Below are positions 41,434 to 50,133 of a DNA stretch of 64,000 bases, piece by piece. Made by a program: the position numbers and the translations under genes. Where the stretch lies: positions 1 to 64,000 of the forward strand of contig VYDI01000040.1 in NCBI GenBank assembly GCA_009843505.1, written 5' to 3'. The notes beneath the pieces are model-generated. The model saw only the letters and a list, made by a program, of their open reading frames with translations, had not been told where the DNA came from and made no database searches. The stretch is from Holophagales bacterium. Lineage in GTDB: Bacteria > Acidobacteriota > Thermoanaerobaculia > Multivoradales > Multivoraceae. Positions within the stretch are counted from its first letter, which is position 1. The number at the start of each line of letters is the position of its first letter.

Positions 41434-42576
41434 GTGAACGTTTCCGACCGTTCCTCCGACCGCCGGGAGAAGCCCCCTAAGACGCCCTCCGGAGCAGTGC
41501 GCGGCCGCGGCGCGGCCGCCAACCCCCGCAACCGCTTCGAACGAATCGAAATCGACTTCGAGCCGGGCGAGAGCGTGGCCGAACGCGGCGACGCGCCGCC
41601 GACCGAGTTGTTCCGTGACCAGTCGAAGACGATCCTGTCCCGCAACGACTCGCCGGACCTCGGCTTCGAGTACAGCCTGAACCCGTACCGCGGATGCGAG
41701 CACGGCTGCATCTACTGCTACGCCCGTCCCACACACGAGTACCTCGGCTTCTCCGCCGGGCTGGACTTCGAGAGCCGGATACTCGTCAAGGAACGTGCGC
41801 CGGAACTGCTGCGGAAGGCGCTTCTGAGCCCGCGCTGGAAGCCCCGGGTCATCGTGCTCTCCGGCGTCACCGACCCGTACCAGCCGATCGAACGGAAGCT
41901 CCGGATCACCAGGCGCTGTCTGGAAGTCCTCGCCGAGTTTCGCAACCCGGTGGCGATCATCACGAAGAACCACCTCGTCACCCGCGATCTCGACCTGCTC
42001 CTGGAACTCAACCGATTCGAGGCCTGCGGCGTCTACCTCTCGATCACCTCGGTCTCCGCCTCGCTGTCGGCGCGAATGGAACCACGCGCCTCGACGCCGC
42101 GGCGGCGGTTCGAGGCGCTGCGCGTGCTGAGCGCCGCCGGCATCCCCTGCGGCGTGATGGCGGCGCCGATCATCCCCGGTCTGAATGACGAGCAGATCCC
42201 CGCCATCCTGGAAGCCGCAGCCGAAGCCGGGGCGAGCCGGGCCGGCTACATTCTGGTGCGCCTGCCCCATGGCCTTCGGGAGCTCTTCTCCGACTGGCTT
42301 GCGACCCACTTTCCGGATCGCCGCGACCGGGTGCTGAACCGTCTGCGGGAAGCGCGCGACGGCGAGCTGAACGATCCGCGTTTCCACCACCGCATGAAGG
42401 GCGGCGGGGAGTACGCGGAACAGATCGGCAGACTGTTCGAGACGGTTCGCCGCCGCGTCGGGCTCGGCGGCGGTGGAAACGGGCGCACCGGCAGCCCGTC
42501 GACGGCGGCGTTCCGGCGCCGCACGGACCAGCGGAGTCTGTTCGACGAAGCGGCCGGCCCGGTGGCGCACCCCTGA
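41434..42576 (+). CDS. Radical SAM protein of the PA0069/Rv2578c (SPL-like) family
   Basis: A 380-residue radical SAM enzyme. The Fe4S4-binding CxxxCxxC is Cys88/Cys92/Cys95 in CEHGCIYCYARPTHEYLG; the upstream NPYRG and downstream VLSGVTDPYQPIERK, ITKN and MAAPIIPGLND match the PA0069/Rv2578c family, distantly related to spore photoproduct lyase. No biochemical role is established for the family. The N-terminal 35 residues are basic and low-complexity (SGAVRGRGAAANPRNRF), also typical. GTG start at 41434. Confidence 0.9.
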   Translation: MNVSDRSSDRREKPPKTPSGAVRGRGAAANPRNRFERIEIDFEPGESVAERGDAPPTELFRDQSKTILSRNDSPDLGFEYSLNPYRGCEHGCIYCYARPTHEYLGFSAGLDFESRILVKERAPELLRKALLSPRWKPRVIVLSGVTDPYQPIERKLRITRRCLEVLAEFRNPVAIITKNHLVTRDLDLLLELNRFEACGVYLSITSVSASLSARMEPRASTPRRRFEALRVLSAAGIPCGVMAAPIIPGLNDEQIPAILEAAAEAGASRAGYILVRLPHGLRELFSDWLATHFPDRRDRVLNRLREARDGELNDPRFHHRMKGGGEYAEQIGRLFETVRRRVGLGGGGNGRTGSPSTAAFRRRTDQRSLFDEAAGPVAHP

Positions 42577-42600
42577 AACCAAACCGGACCGGATGCGGGC

Positions 42601-42629
42601 TTGGGCCGGCGGCGACTCGCTGCTACAAT
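42601..42629 (+). promoter_or_regulatory. Sigma-70-type promoter for rpsD
   Basis: TTGGGC (42601-42606) and TACAAT (42624-42629) are separated by 17 bases. The implied leader is about 155 bases, unlike the leaderless genes elsewhere in the window. A long leader before rpsD could hold an S4 autoregulatory structure, but I see no recognisable one. Confidence 0.55.
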
Positions 42630-42793
42630 CCGCGCTCCGCTGCAGGCGCCAGCCAGCCCCGGCCAGGCGACCAGGGGCCACGACGCCGGTCGAACCGACC
42701 TATCGGGACAAGAGATCGGCCCGGTGCCCGCGCGCGGATCGAACGGCGCAGAACCCCAGAACACTCGGCACAGGACATTCGGAGATACACGAC

Positions 42794-43387
42794 GTGAAGT
42801 TCAACGGGCCCAAGGTCAAGCTCTCGCGCAAGCTGGGCATACCTCTGACGCCCAAGGCCGCGCGGTACATGGAAAAGAAGGGCCATCCCCCGGGGATGCA
42901 TGGCCTCAAGCGGCGGCGGCGGCAGAGCAACTACGGGCGGCAGTTGCTCGAAAAGCAGCGGCTGCGCTACCAGTACAACGTCAGTGAGCGCCAGCTCCGC
43001 AACTACTACAAGCGGGCGACGCGAATGAGGGGCGTCACCGGCGACAATCTTGTCGGCCTGCTCGAGACCCGTCTCGACTCGGTCGTCCACCGGGCCTTCG
43101 CGCCCAGTGTGTTCGCCGCGCGCCAGTTCGTCGGCCACGGCCACATCCTGGTCAACGGCCGGCGTGTCAACATCCCGTCCTACGGGGTGAAGGAGGGCGA
43201 CGTCGTCGAGGTGCGCGAGAAGAGCCGGAAACTCCGCTGCTTCAACGAACCGCGCGGCGTGACGGTCCCCACGTACGTGGAAACGGACGAGACCGGCTAT
43301 CAGGCGACCCTGCGCAGCACACCGGTTCGGGATGAAGTCCCGATCGTCTGCGAAGTGCCGCTGGTGATCGAGTTCTACTCGCGCTGA
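42794..43387 (+). CDS. rpsD: 30S ribosomal protein S4
   Basis: A 197-residue S4 primary 16S rRNA-binding protein. Seen: KFNGPKVKLSRKLGIPLTP, KKGHPPGMHG, and the S4 RNA-binding domain RLDSVVHRAFAPSVFAARQFVGHGHILVNG. GTG start at 42794 with GGAG nine bases upstream. It stands alone, outside the usual S13-S11-S4-RpoA cluster, with its own promoter. The N-terminus lacks the zinc-binding cysteines seen in some S4 proteins. Confidence 0.95.
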   Translation: MKFNGPKVKLSRKLGIPLTPKAARYMEKKGHPPGMHGLKRRRRQSNYGRQLLEKQRLRYQYNVSERQLRNYYKRATRMRGVTGDNLVGLLETRLDSVVHRAFAPSVFAARQFVGHGHILVNGRRVNIPSYGVKEGDVVEVREKSRKLRCFNEPRGVTVPTYVETDETGYQATLRSTPVRDEVPIVCEVPLVIEFYSR

Positions 43388-43407
43388 CGGCCGCGGAACG
43401 ACGATCG

Positions 43408-44160
43408 ATGCTCCACCTGCGCGCCCGCCGCTCGGGCCCTTTCATCTCCGGCCCGGTTATCGCCGCCTGGGCGCTGACCGGCGCCATCCTGCTCTCCGCC
43501 AGCGCCCCCGGGGCCGCCGCGGAGTTCAGCATCAGTGGCACGGTGACCTACGAAGGCGAACCGCTCAAGCGCTACCCGCTACGGATGGACGCCGACCCGA
43601 ACTGCGCCGCGATGTACGACGGGAAACGCGTTCTCTCGCGCGACAGCCTGGTCGGCGACGACGGCGCGGTTGAGAACGTCTTCGTCTATCTCCGGGAGGC
43701 CCCCGAAGGCGCCTCCGGCGACAAGCCCGAAGAGGCCGTCCGGCTGGAACAGCGGGGCTGCCTCTACACGCCCAGGATCATCGGCGTTCGCGTGGAGCAG
43801 AACATCGAAATCGTCAACGACGATCCCACTCTCCACAACGTCCGCGCCCTGGCCAAGGCGAACCGCCCGTTCAACATCGGCCAGCCCGTGCGCGGCACGA
43901 GGACGAAGTTCTTCCGTGCGCCCGAGAAGCCGATTCAGGTGAAGTGTGATGTCCATCCCTGGATGTCCGCCTATGTCTTCGTCATGGAACACTCCTTCCA
44001 TTCCACGACCGGCAGCGACGGCGAGTACCGGATCGACGCGCTTCCCGCCGGCTCCTACGAACTCGTGTTCTGGCACGAGAAGCTCGGCGAACAGACCGTT
44101 GAAGTCGAAGTCACCGCCGACGTCGAGGGCCTGAACCTCACCTTCGAAGGCGTCGAGTAG
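43408..44160 (+). CDS. Exported cupredoxin-like protein with carboxypeptidase-regulatory-type C-terminus
   Basis: A 250-residue secreted protein with a signal peptide ending about residue 38 (GAAAEF). It has beta-rich segments FSISGTVTYEGEPLKRYPL and VRVEQNIEIVNDDPTLHNVRA, then KCDVHPWMSAYVFVMEHSF, whose His, Cys, His and Met pattern resembles a type-1 copper site. The last 60 residues (GEYRIDALPAGSYELVFWHEKLG) match carboxypeptidase regulatory-like repeats. It may be a periplasmic electron carrier. A weak GGAACGA precedes the ATG. Confidence 0.78.
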   Translation: MLHLRARRSGPFISGPVIAAWALTGAILLSASAPGAAAEFSISGTVTYEGEPLKRYPLRMDADPNCAAMYDGKRVLSRDSLVGDDGAVENVFVYLREAPEGASGDKPEEAVRLEQRGCLYTPRIIGVRVEQNIEIVNDDPTLHNVRALAKANRPFNIGQPVRGTRTKFFRAPEKPIQVKCDVHPWMSAYVFVMEHSFHSTTGSDGEYRIDALPAGSYELVFWHEKLGEQTVEVEVTADVEGLNLTFEGVE

Positions 44161-44189
44161 GTGAAGGCGCCCTTCCGCTCCGTAGGTTG

Positions 44190-44594
44190 ATGCCCTACGG
44201 CGTCCGGAAGATCGGAGGCGTCGGTCCCGCAGTTGCCGCCAAACTGGCGAAGGCCGGAATCCGGACCACGGACGGTCTCCTCGCTGCCTGCCGCGACCGT
44301 CGCGAACGCCGGCTCCTTTCGGAACGAACCGGACTGCCCGAGCGCCAGATCCAGAGGTTCGTCAACCGGGCCGACCTCATGCGCATTCGCGGCGTCGGCG
44401 GGGACTTCGCGGAACTGCTCGTCGCCTCGGGCGTCCGCACCGTGCGCGAGTTGAGCCGACGCCGGCCTCTGAACCTCGCGCTCAAGGTGAGCGCCGTCAA
44501 CGCGGAGAAGAAGCTGAGCCGCCGCGCGCCGTCGGCGTCGATGGTCGAACGCTGGATCGCGAAGGCGAAAGAGCTGAAGGAGGCGGCCCGCTGA
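44190..44594 (+). CDS. Helix-hairpin-helix DUF4332-type protein
   Basis: A 134-residue protein with two tandem helix-hairpin-helix-like units: KIGGVGPAVAAKLAKAGIRT near the N-terminus and RIRGVGGDFAELLVASGV near residue 70. This is the DUF4332 pattern, which probably binds nucleic acid non-specifically. TTG at 44187 directly precedes the ATG at 44190. Four bases separate its stop from the next gene. Confidence 0.75.
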   Translation: MPYGVRKIGGVGPAVAAKLAKAGIRTTDGLLAACRDRRERRLLSERTGLPERQIQRFVNRADLMRIRGVGGDFAELLVASGVRTVRELSRRRPLNLALKVSAVNAEKKLSRRAPSASMVERWIAKAKELKEAAR

Positions 44595-44598
44595 GGCC

Positions 44599-45855
44599 GT
44601 GCACTCGGTGCCCGCTCAGCGACTTCTCGGCATCGGTTTCGTCGGCAGCGGCTTCATCACCCGCTTCCACATCCGTTCCTGGACCGCCGTCCGGGGCGCC
44701 GACGTCCGGGGCGTCTGGAGCCCGAACCGCGAGAGCGCCGAGTCCGCCGCGGCGCTAGCCACGAAACTCGACGTCGGGGACGCAAGGGCCTACGAGTCGA
44801 TCGCGGCGATGGTCGCGGACGAGGCCATCGACGCAATCTGGATCTGCGGGCGCAACGACCGCCGGATCGCCAACATGGAGGAGATCGCCGGAGCCGTCGG
44901 CGGTGGACGAGGACGCCTGGTCGGGATCGCCTGCGAGAAGCCGCTCGCACGCACCGCCGGCGAAGCTCTGCGGATGGTCGAGCTCGCGAGCGAGATCGGC
45001 GTCCTCGACGGCTACCTCGAGAACCAGGTGTTCAGCCCCGCGGTCGTCAGAGGCCGCGAACTGGCGTGGGAGCGCGGCGCCCGGGCAGCGGGACGCCCCT
45101 TTCTGGCGCGTGCCGCCGAGGAACACTCCGGCCCGCACAACGCCTGGTTCTGGCAAGGCGAACTCCAGGGCGGCGGCGTGCTGAACGACATGATGTGCCA
45201 CTCGGTCGAGGCCGCGCGCTTCCTGCTCACCGAACCCGGCAAGCCGCGCCACAGCCTGACCCCGAAGCGTGTCCACGCCCAGATCCACTGCCTGAAGTGG
45301 CAGCGTCCCGAGTACGCCCGCAAGCTGCGCGACCAGTTCGGAGACGCCGTCGACTACGCGCGGCGGCCGGCCGAGGACTTCGCCCGGGCGATGGTCGAGT
45401 ACGAAGACGAGAGCGGCACGCCTCTGGTAGTCGAGGCGACGACCTCGTGGAGCTATGTGGGAGCCGGCCTGCGTCTGTCGATGGAGCTGCTGGGACCGGA
45501 GTACTCCATGCGGGCCAACAGCCTCGACACGGAACTCGAACTCTTCTTCAGCCGTGACCTCGAGCAGCACACCGGCGAGGACCTGGTCGAGAAGCAGAAC
45601 GCCGAGATGGGCCTCATGCCGGTGCTCCCGAACGAGCCGGCTGCCTACGGTTACGACGCCGAGAACCGGCACATGGTGGAGAGCTTCCGGCGCGGCGAAA
45701 GGCCGCGGGAGACCTTCGAGGACGGCCTTGAGGTCACCCGCCTGCTGATGGCCGCCTACATGAGCGCCGAACTCGGCCGGGCCGTCGACTACCCGCCCGA
45801 CGACCTCGACGAGTTCGTGCCCGCCGTCGCCCGCGGCGAGTGGAACCCAGCCTGA
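44599..45855 (+). CDS. Gfo/Idh/MocA-family oxidoreductase
   Basis: A 418-residue NAD(P)-dependent oxidoreductase, usually acting on sugars or inositols. The Rossmann strand GIGFVGSGFITRFHIRSW is near the start, and GIACEKPLARTAGEALRMV near residue 110 contains the conserved EKP. The C-terminal domain shows GGGVLNDMMCHSVEAARFLL. The catalytic His is probably in MCHSVEA. GTG start at 44599. No sugar-transport partner is nearby; it follows the HhH gene by four bases. Confidence 0.88.
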   Translation: MHSVPAQRLLGIGFVGSGFITRFHIRSWTAVRGADVRGVWSPNRESAESAAALATKLDVGDARAYESIAAMVADEAIDAIWICGRNDRRIANMEEIAGAVGGGRGRLVGIACEKPLARTAGEALRMVELASEIGVLDGYLENQVFSPAVVRGRELAWERGARAAGRPFLARAAEEHSGPHNAWFWQGELQGGGVLNDMMCHSVEAARFLLTEPGKPRHSLTPKRVHAQIHCLKWQRPEYARKLRDQFGDAVDYARRPAEDFARAMVEYEDESGTPLVVEATTSWSYVGAGLRLSMELLGPEYSMRANSLDTELELFFSRDLEQHTGEDLVEKQNAEMGLMPVLPNEPAAYGYDAENRHMVESFRRGERPRETFEDGLEVTRLLMAAYMSAELGRAVDYPPDDLDEFVPAVARGEWNPA

Positions 45856-45887
45856 CCGGCGCGGGCTAGCACGGCAAAGTCCAGAAG

Positions 45888-45933
45888 CCGGCGCTACGCG
45901 CCGGATGCCGGCGAGGGCGCCGGCGCACCCAGT
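45888..45933 (+). repeat. Intergenic GCCGGC repeat, copy B
   Basis: Two hairpins in the convergent gap: CCGGCGC-TAC-GCGCCGG (45888-45904) and GCCGGC-GAGGGC-GCCGGC (45907-45924), the second running into GCACCCAGT (to 45933). The 16-base tail CGCCGGCGCACCCAGT is identical to copies A and C. Confidence 0.75.
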
Positions 45934-45947
45934 TTCTGCCGCCCCGG

Positions 45948-47156
45948 CTACTCGTCGACTTCGTAGTAGTCGACGAAGCCGATCATCATCTCGTCCGTCG
46001 TCTCGCGTCCCCAGGAGACGTCCCGGGTTGGATCGGGGTTCAGCGGATTGGCGCCGCTGTTGTCGTAGGTCGCCGTGCAGCGAAGCCGGGTCCCGGCAGG
46101 AAGCAGCCTGGGCTCGACGAACCGGTAGGTCGTCTGCCAGTTGAAGTCGTAGCCGGTGACCAGGAGCAGAATCTCGGAACGTCCGTCCGGGTACTCCGCC
46201 CGGAACTCGAACGTGTCGCCCCGCAGGTGCATGTGCGGCCTGAGCGACAGCAGTCGGGTGGCGCGCGGGAAGTTCAGCTCGGCCTCGAACCTGACGTCCC
46301 GTTCGCCCGCCGGAATCCACAGGAAGGGCGTCGAGCAGAGCGCCGTGAGGGACTCGTGGCGGGGCGGCTCGGCGGCCAGGATCAGGCCGATCCGGCTCCG
46401 GTCCGTCTCTTCCCTTCCCGTCGGCGTGTAGTGCATCTGGAAGTCGAGCACGGCACCGGCCGGCAGCCGGCGGCCGACCCCCGGCGGCATGACGAGGGGC
46501 CCGATGCCCGGCGCGTAGCCGCCGAGATCTCCCGCCGTGCGCGGATCGTCGCCGGGGCTTTCGCGGACGGCGCCCGCACCGGGGAACGCCTGCACGATGA
46601 CGTGATGGACCACGGCCGGGTTGCCGGGCCGCGTCTCCGCCGCCTGGATCCACACGTCCTCGGTCAGACCCGTTTCCACGCGGTAGCCGTGGTACGGAAC
46701 GTCACCGGCCGCGGGCACCGTCACCTCTTCCGGCAGCTCAAAGACGAGGTCGGGAGTGCCGATACTCCAGTCGATTCCTCCGGGAGAGGCGGGCCGTTCC
46801 AGGGCCACCGCCTCCCGCGATGCCGACCCGGGCAACCTGCCGCCATCGATCCAGGCCAGCAGCTTCGCTCGCTCCGACGCCGGCAGACGCCGGTCATTCG
46901 CGAACTCGCCGTAGCGCGGGTCGGCCTGCCATGGAGGCATCGCCCCCGAGGCGACCGCCCGGCGGATCGAGGACGACCAGGCGCGCGCCTGTTCGAACGT
47001 CCGCAGCGCGAACGGCGCCGGGCCGCCCTCCGTGTGACAACCGGCGCAGCGACTCCGGAACACCTCCGCTACCGCGTCGAAGTCGACCGCGGCCGCCGGC
47101 TGGGCGAGCGCCGTCAGGCCGAACCAGAGCGCGGCCGCGCCAGACCCGGCCTTCAG
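45948..47156 (-). CDS. Cytochrome c/copper type II monooxygenase-like exported protein (CTG start)
   Basis: A 402-residue protein. With a CTG start at 47156 it gains a signal peptide (KAGSGAAALWFGLTALAQPAAA). A haem-binding CAGCH follows at residues 37-41, then a domain with paired histidines (AVVHHVIVQAF, DFQMHYTPTG, SLRPHMHLRG) like copper type II ascorbate-dependent (PHM/DBM) monooxygenases. There is no ATG, GTG or TTG that keeps the signal peptide; CTG forms a CTGA overlap with the upstream PQQ-type gene, the same geometry as other pairs here. A periplasmic copper/haem oxidoreductase is likely. Confidence 0.8.
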   Translation of the reverse strand: MKAGSGAAALWFGLTALAQPAAAVDFDAVAEVFRSRCAGCHTEGGPAPFALRTFEQARAWSSSIRRAVASGAMPPWQADPRYGEFANDRRLPASERAKLLAWIDGGRLPGSASREAVALERPASPGGIDWSIGTPDLVFELPEEVTVPAAGDVPYHGYRVETGLTEDVWIQAAETRPGNPAVVHHVIVQAFPGAGAVRESPGDDPRTAGDLGGYAPGIGPLVMPPGVGRRLPAGAVLDFQMHYTPTGREETDRSRIGLILAAEPPRHESLTALCSTPFLWIPAGERDVRFEAELNFPRATRLLSLRPHMHLRGDTFEFRAEYPDGRSEILLLVTGYDFNWQTTYRFVEPRLLPAGTRLRCTATYDNSGANPLNPDPTRDVSWGRETTDEMMIGFVDYYEVDE

Positions 47157-48523
47157 GGTCCGCTCGCGCCGCCCGCCTGATTCGTGATCCGGTACAGCTT
47201 GCTGCGGGTACGGATGTAGAGACTGCCGTCGGCGATCGCCGGCGTCGACATGGCCATCTCGTCGAGCGAGTTCTTGCCGACGACCTTGAACTCGTCGCCG
47301 GCCTCGATCACGAACGTGTCGCCGTCCTCGCTGAGAACGAAGACCTTGCCGTTGTAGGCCCAGGGAGACGCCGTGAAGGCGCCCGAGCCGCGCTCGATCC
47401 TGGTCTTGGAGTAGACCACGGCGCCGGTCTTCGGATCGTGCGCGGAGAAGAAGCCCCGGTCGAGGAGGGTGTAGAAGCGGTCGCGGTAGATCAGCGGCGT
47501 CGGGTTGTAGGCGCCGGCCTGGGGCTGGTACCAGACGACCCAGCGGTTGCTCTGCTGGTCTTCCTCCAGCGTGATGTCGCCTTCGGCGCCCGGCCTGATC
47601 GCGTACACCGGGCGGACCGGGTCGCCAATGTAACCCGACGACACGTAGAGCAGGCCGTACTTCGAGAACGGCTGCGGAATCGCGATGGATGACATGCCGC
47701 CGAAATGCCACAGGAGGTTTCCCTGCTCGTCGTACGAGCGCACCTGGTCGGTGCCCGGCGTGATCACCTCCGTGCGGAGCTCGTTCTCCCACACGAAGGG
47801 GGTCGCCCAGTTGCTCCCCTCCTCGCGGGCGTCGCGCCACAGCTCCTCGCCGGTCGCCGCGTCGAGGGCCATCAGGAAGGACTGGTCCTCGTTGTCGTTC
47901 ACGACGTAGAGCCGCCCGTTGTGTACGACCGGCGACGCCGCCGTACCCCAGCCGAAGCGCGTCCGCACCACCTCGAAGCGCTGCTCCCAGAGCGGCTCGC
48001 CGTCCAGCGTGAAGGCAAAGACGCCGACGTTGCCGAAGTAGGCGTAGATCCGCTCGCCGTCCGTGACGGGAGTCTCCGAGGCGTAGGTGTTCTTCAGGTG
48101 GCGCGGGAAGTCCGGCGCCCCGACCAGTACCTCACGCTCCCAGCACTTCTCGCCGGTCTCCACCTCCAAGCAGTAGACCGACCAGTGGTGCTGGTCGGCG
48201 GACGGCTGCATCCGGTTTCCACCGAGGTAGAGCCCCTTCTTCGGCTCCTCGACCTCGCCCTCGCTCCACACCGTGGTCAGGTAGACGCGATCGCCCTGCA
48301 CGATGGGCGAGGACCACCCCAGGCCCGGCACATCGACGACCCAGGCCACGTTCTCCGTCGTGCTCCAGGTCTCCGGCAGGCGCGGGTCGTCGTCAGCGAC
48401 GCTCATCGCATCCGGGCCTCGGAAAGCCGGCCAGTTCTCCGTGGCCGGCGGCGCGGCGAGTGCGGTACCCGCGAGTAGAAGGACGGCCGTGGCCGCGGTG
48501 AACACGAGTCGAGGTGTGCGCAT
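47153..48523 (-). CDS. Exported PQQ-type beta-propeller protein
   Basis: A 456-residue secreted protein (signal peptide MRTPRLVFTAATAVLLLAGTALA). It contains repeated PQQ-like blades, for example SPIVQGDRVYLTTVW, TPVTDGERIYAYFG, SPVVHNGRLYVVNDN and TPAIADGSLYIRTRS, with paired Ala-x-Asp-x-x-Thr-Gly-x-x-x-Trp motifs (LDAATGEELWRD). This is the PQQ-binding-like/BamB-like propeller, without evidence that PQQ is bound. GGGAG precedes the ATG by seven bases. It is coupled to the cytochrome-type gene downstream. Confidence 0.87.
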   Translation of the reverse strand: MRTPRLVFTAATAVLLLAGTALAAPPATENWPAFRGPDAMSVADDDPRLPETWSTTENVAWVVDVPGLGWSSPIVQGDRVYLTTVWSEGEVEEPKKGLYLGGNRMQPSADQHHWSVYCLEVETGEKCWEREVLVGAPDFPRHLKNTYASETPVTDGERIYAYFGNVGVFAFTLDGEPLWEQRFEVVRTRFGWGTAASPVVHNGRLYVVNDNEDQSFLMALDAATGEELWRDAREEGSNWATPFVWENELRTEVITPGTDQVRSYDEQGNLLWHFGGMSSIAIPQPFSKYGLLYVSSGYIGDPVRPVYAIRPGAEGDITLEEDQQSNRWVVWYQPQAGAYNPTPLIYRDRFYTLLDRGFFSAHDPKTGAVVYSKTRIERGSGAFTASPWAYNGKVFVLSEDGDTFVIEAGDEFKVVGKNSLDEMAMSTPAIADGSLYIRTRSKLYRITNQAGGASGP

Positions 48524-48584
48524 CCGGAATCTCCCGGTGGGGGTCATTCTGACTAGGAAACTGCCTGCGAAAACGTGCGCGAGC

Positions 48585-49100
48585 TTAGCACCCGCGAAGC
48601 CGGAGCTGCCTCTCGCCCACCCGCCGTTCCAGGTCGAGCAGGGCCTGCTTCGTCGGCAGGCCGCCGCCGAAACCGGTCAGCCGGCCGTCGCTGCCGATCA
48701 CGCGGTGGCAGGGCACGACGACCGGCAGCGGGTTGCGGCCATTCGCGGCGCCAACGGCCCTCGAGGCCGACGGCTTGCCGATCCGCGCCGCGAGTTCCCC
48801 GTAGGAGATCGTTTCGCCGAACGGGATGCGCCGCAGTTCGGTCCAGACCCGGCACTGGAACGGCGTGCCTTGCGGAGAAAGCGGCAGGTCGAAGTCCTGC
48901 CGCGCGCCCGCGAAGTACTCCTCGATCTGCCTCTTGGCCTCCGCCAGCGCCGCGGGCAGTCTGTCGGCGGAAGGCGTCCAGGCCGGATCCGGTGGTTCCA
49001 CTGCCCGGTTCGGCAACTCGATGCGGTTGATCGCGGCCTCGTCGCCCACCAGCCGGAGGGCTCCGATCGGTGTGTCGAAGGCGTGGTAGATCGTGGTCAT
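48585..49100 (-). CDS. ogt: Methylated-DNA--protein-cysteine S-methyltransferase
   Basis: A 171-residue O6-alkylguanine-DNA alkyltransferase that takes alkyl groups from damaged DNA onto its own cysteine. The acceptor is Cys131 in VVPCHRVIGSDG; FQCRVWTELRRIPFGETISYG and the helix-turn-helix region AVGAANGRNPLP are as expected. It lies 25 bases after the AlkA-like gene on the same strand, forming an alkylation-repair pair. Confidence 0.95.
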   Translation of the reverse strand: MTTIYHAFDTPIGALRLVGDEAAINRIELPNRAVEPPDPAWTPSADRLPAALAEAKRQIEEYFAGARQDFDLPLSPQGTPFQCRVWTELRRIPFGETISYGELAARIGKPSASRAVGAANGRNPLPVVVPCHRVIGSDGRLTGFGGGLPTKQALLDLERRVGERQLRLRGC

Positions 49101-49125
49101 CGGTCGGGGTCCGTTCGGGTTCAGC

Positions 49126-50064
49126 CTACCCGCCACCGCCCCCGCGCCACAACAGGATCGCGGCATACGCGCGCACCGGACGCCAGGCGTCCGCCATCGC
49201 CTCCAGCTCGGCCGCGCTGGGCGGCCGGTCAGGGTCGATCGCCTTCCGCAACCCCAGGTCGCTGGCGGGAAACGCATCGCAGTCGCCCAATGCCCGCATC
49301 GCGATGTAGTCAACCGTCCAGGGGCCGATGCCCTTGATATCGAGCAGTCGGCGGCGGACCTCCCGCGGGTCGGCGTCCAGCCTCAACGCGCCAGTCGCGA
49401 CCTCCGACGCCAGGTGTCCAAGTGCCCGGGCGCGGGACGTGGGCAAACCGATCGTGCGAAGGTCGAGGGACGCGACCTGATCCGGGCCCGGGAACGTCCG
49501 CTCGAGGCCGGGCTCTGTCAGCCCCGAGGGAAGTTCCCGGCCCGCGGCCGCGACCAGACGGCCCGCCAGTGTGCGAGCGCCGGCCACCGAGATCTGCTGA
49601 CCCAGCACGGCCCGGACCGCGGTCTCGAAGCGGCACCAGGCGCCCGGAATCCGCACGCCTGCCGAGCTCTGGCCGCCCGAGGCCAGGTCGGGGTGGTCGC
49701 TCAGGCCCGAACGAATGGCGTCCGGGTTCGCGTCGAGGTCGAACAGTCGCCGCACTCGCCGTTCGACCTCTTCCTCGCGGCATGATTCGAGCCCTCCACC
49801 CGCAGTGGCATGTACTTCCGCACACATGCGGGAGCCGCCGAAGTCGACCCGCAGGACGCCGGGGCATGGACCGCTTTCCGGCGCATCCGGCGACAGTCGT
49901 GCGAGGTCGATCGTCCGGCAGTAGAGCAGGCGCTCCGTGTCGACGACCTCGACGCCGGGCAACGCGCGGGCCGCGAAGAACTCGAGCAGGCCCCGGACGT
50001 CGAACGGCCGCCGGCAGGGCGCTTCGAGCGAGCAGACGACGTGCGGCATCCGGAGCAGGAGCAT
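49126..50064 (-). CDS. alkA: DNA-3-methyladenine glycosylase II (AlkA-type)
   Basis: A 312-residue HhH-GPD glycosylase excising alkylated bases. The helix-hairpin-helix LLDIKGIGPWTVDYIAMRALG is near residues 240-260 and the catalytic Asp is Asp269 in AFPASDLGL. The N-terminal 100 residues look like the AlkA N-terminal domain. It is not fused to an Ada domain. ATG at 50064 is chosen because the domain begins there; an upstream in-frame GTG at 50109 exists. Confidence 0.9.
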   Translation of the reverse strand: MLLLRMPHVVCSLEAPCRRPFDVRGLLEFFAARALPGVEVVDTERLLYCRTIDLARLSPDAPESGPCPGVLRVDFGGSRMCAEVHATAGGGLESCREEEVERRVRRLFDLDANPDAIRSGLSDHPDLASGGQSSAGVRIPGAWCRFETAVRAVLGQQISVAGARTLAGRLVAAAGRELPSGLTEPGLERTFPGPDQVASLDLRTIGLPTSRARALGHLASEVATGALRLDADPREVRRRLLDIKGIGPWTVDYIAMRALGDCDAFPASDLGLRKAIDPDRPPSAAELEAMADAWRPVRAYAAILLWRGGGGG

Positions 50065-50133
50065 AGTCGTCCGACGCGCTTGAGCCGCGATAGCCTCGCC
50101 GCCGCTCACACCTCAACCAACCGGAAACCGACC

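Noticed and set aside
39025..42681. A 1218-codon open frame on the minus strand opposite the SelD-fusion and radical SAM genes
   Set aside because: It runs antisense to two well-supported genes, has Arg/Gly/Ala/Asp-rich composition and no domain; such long antisense frames are expected at this GC content. The same applies to long frames at 28003-30279, 15479-17086 and 5641-7770.
42630..42793. Classic S4-binding leader pseudoknot before rpsD
   Set aside because: The leader is long enough, but no structure matching a known ribosomal-protein leader could be recognised by eye.
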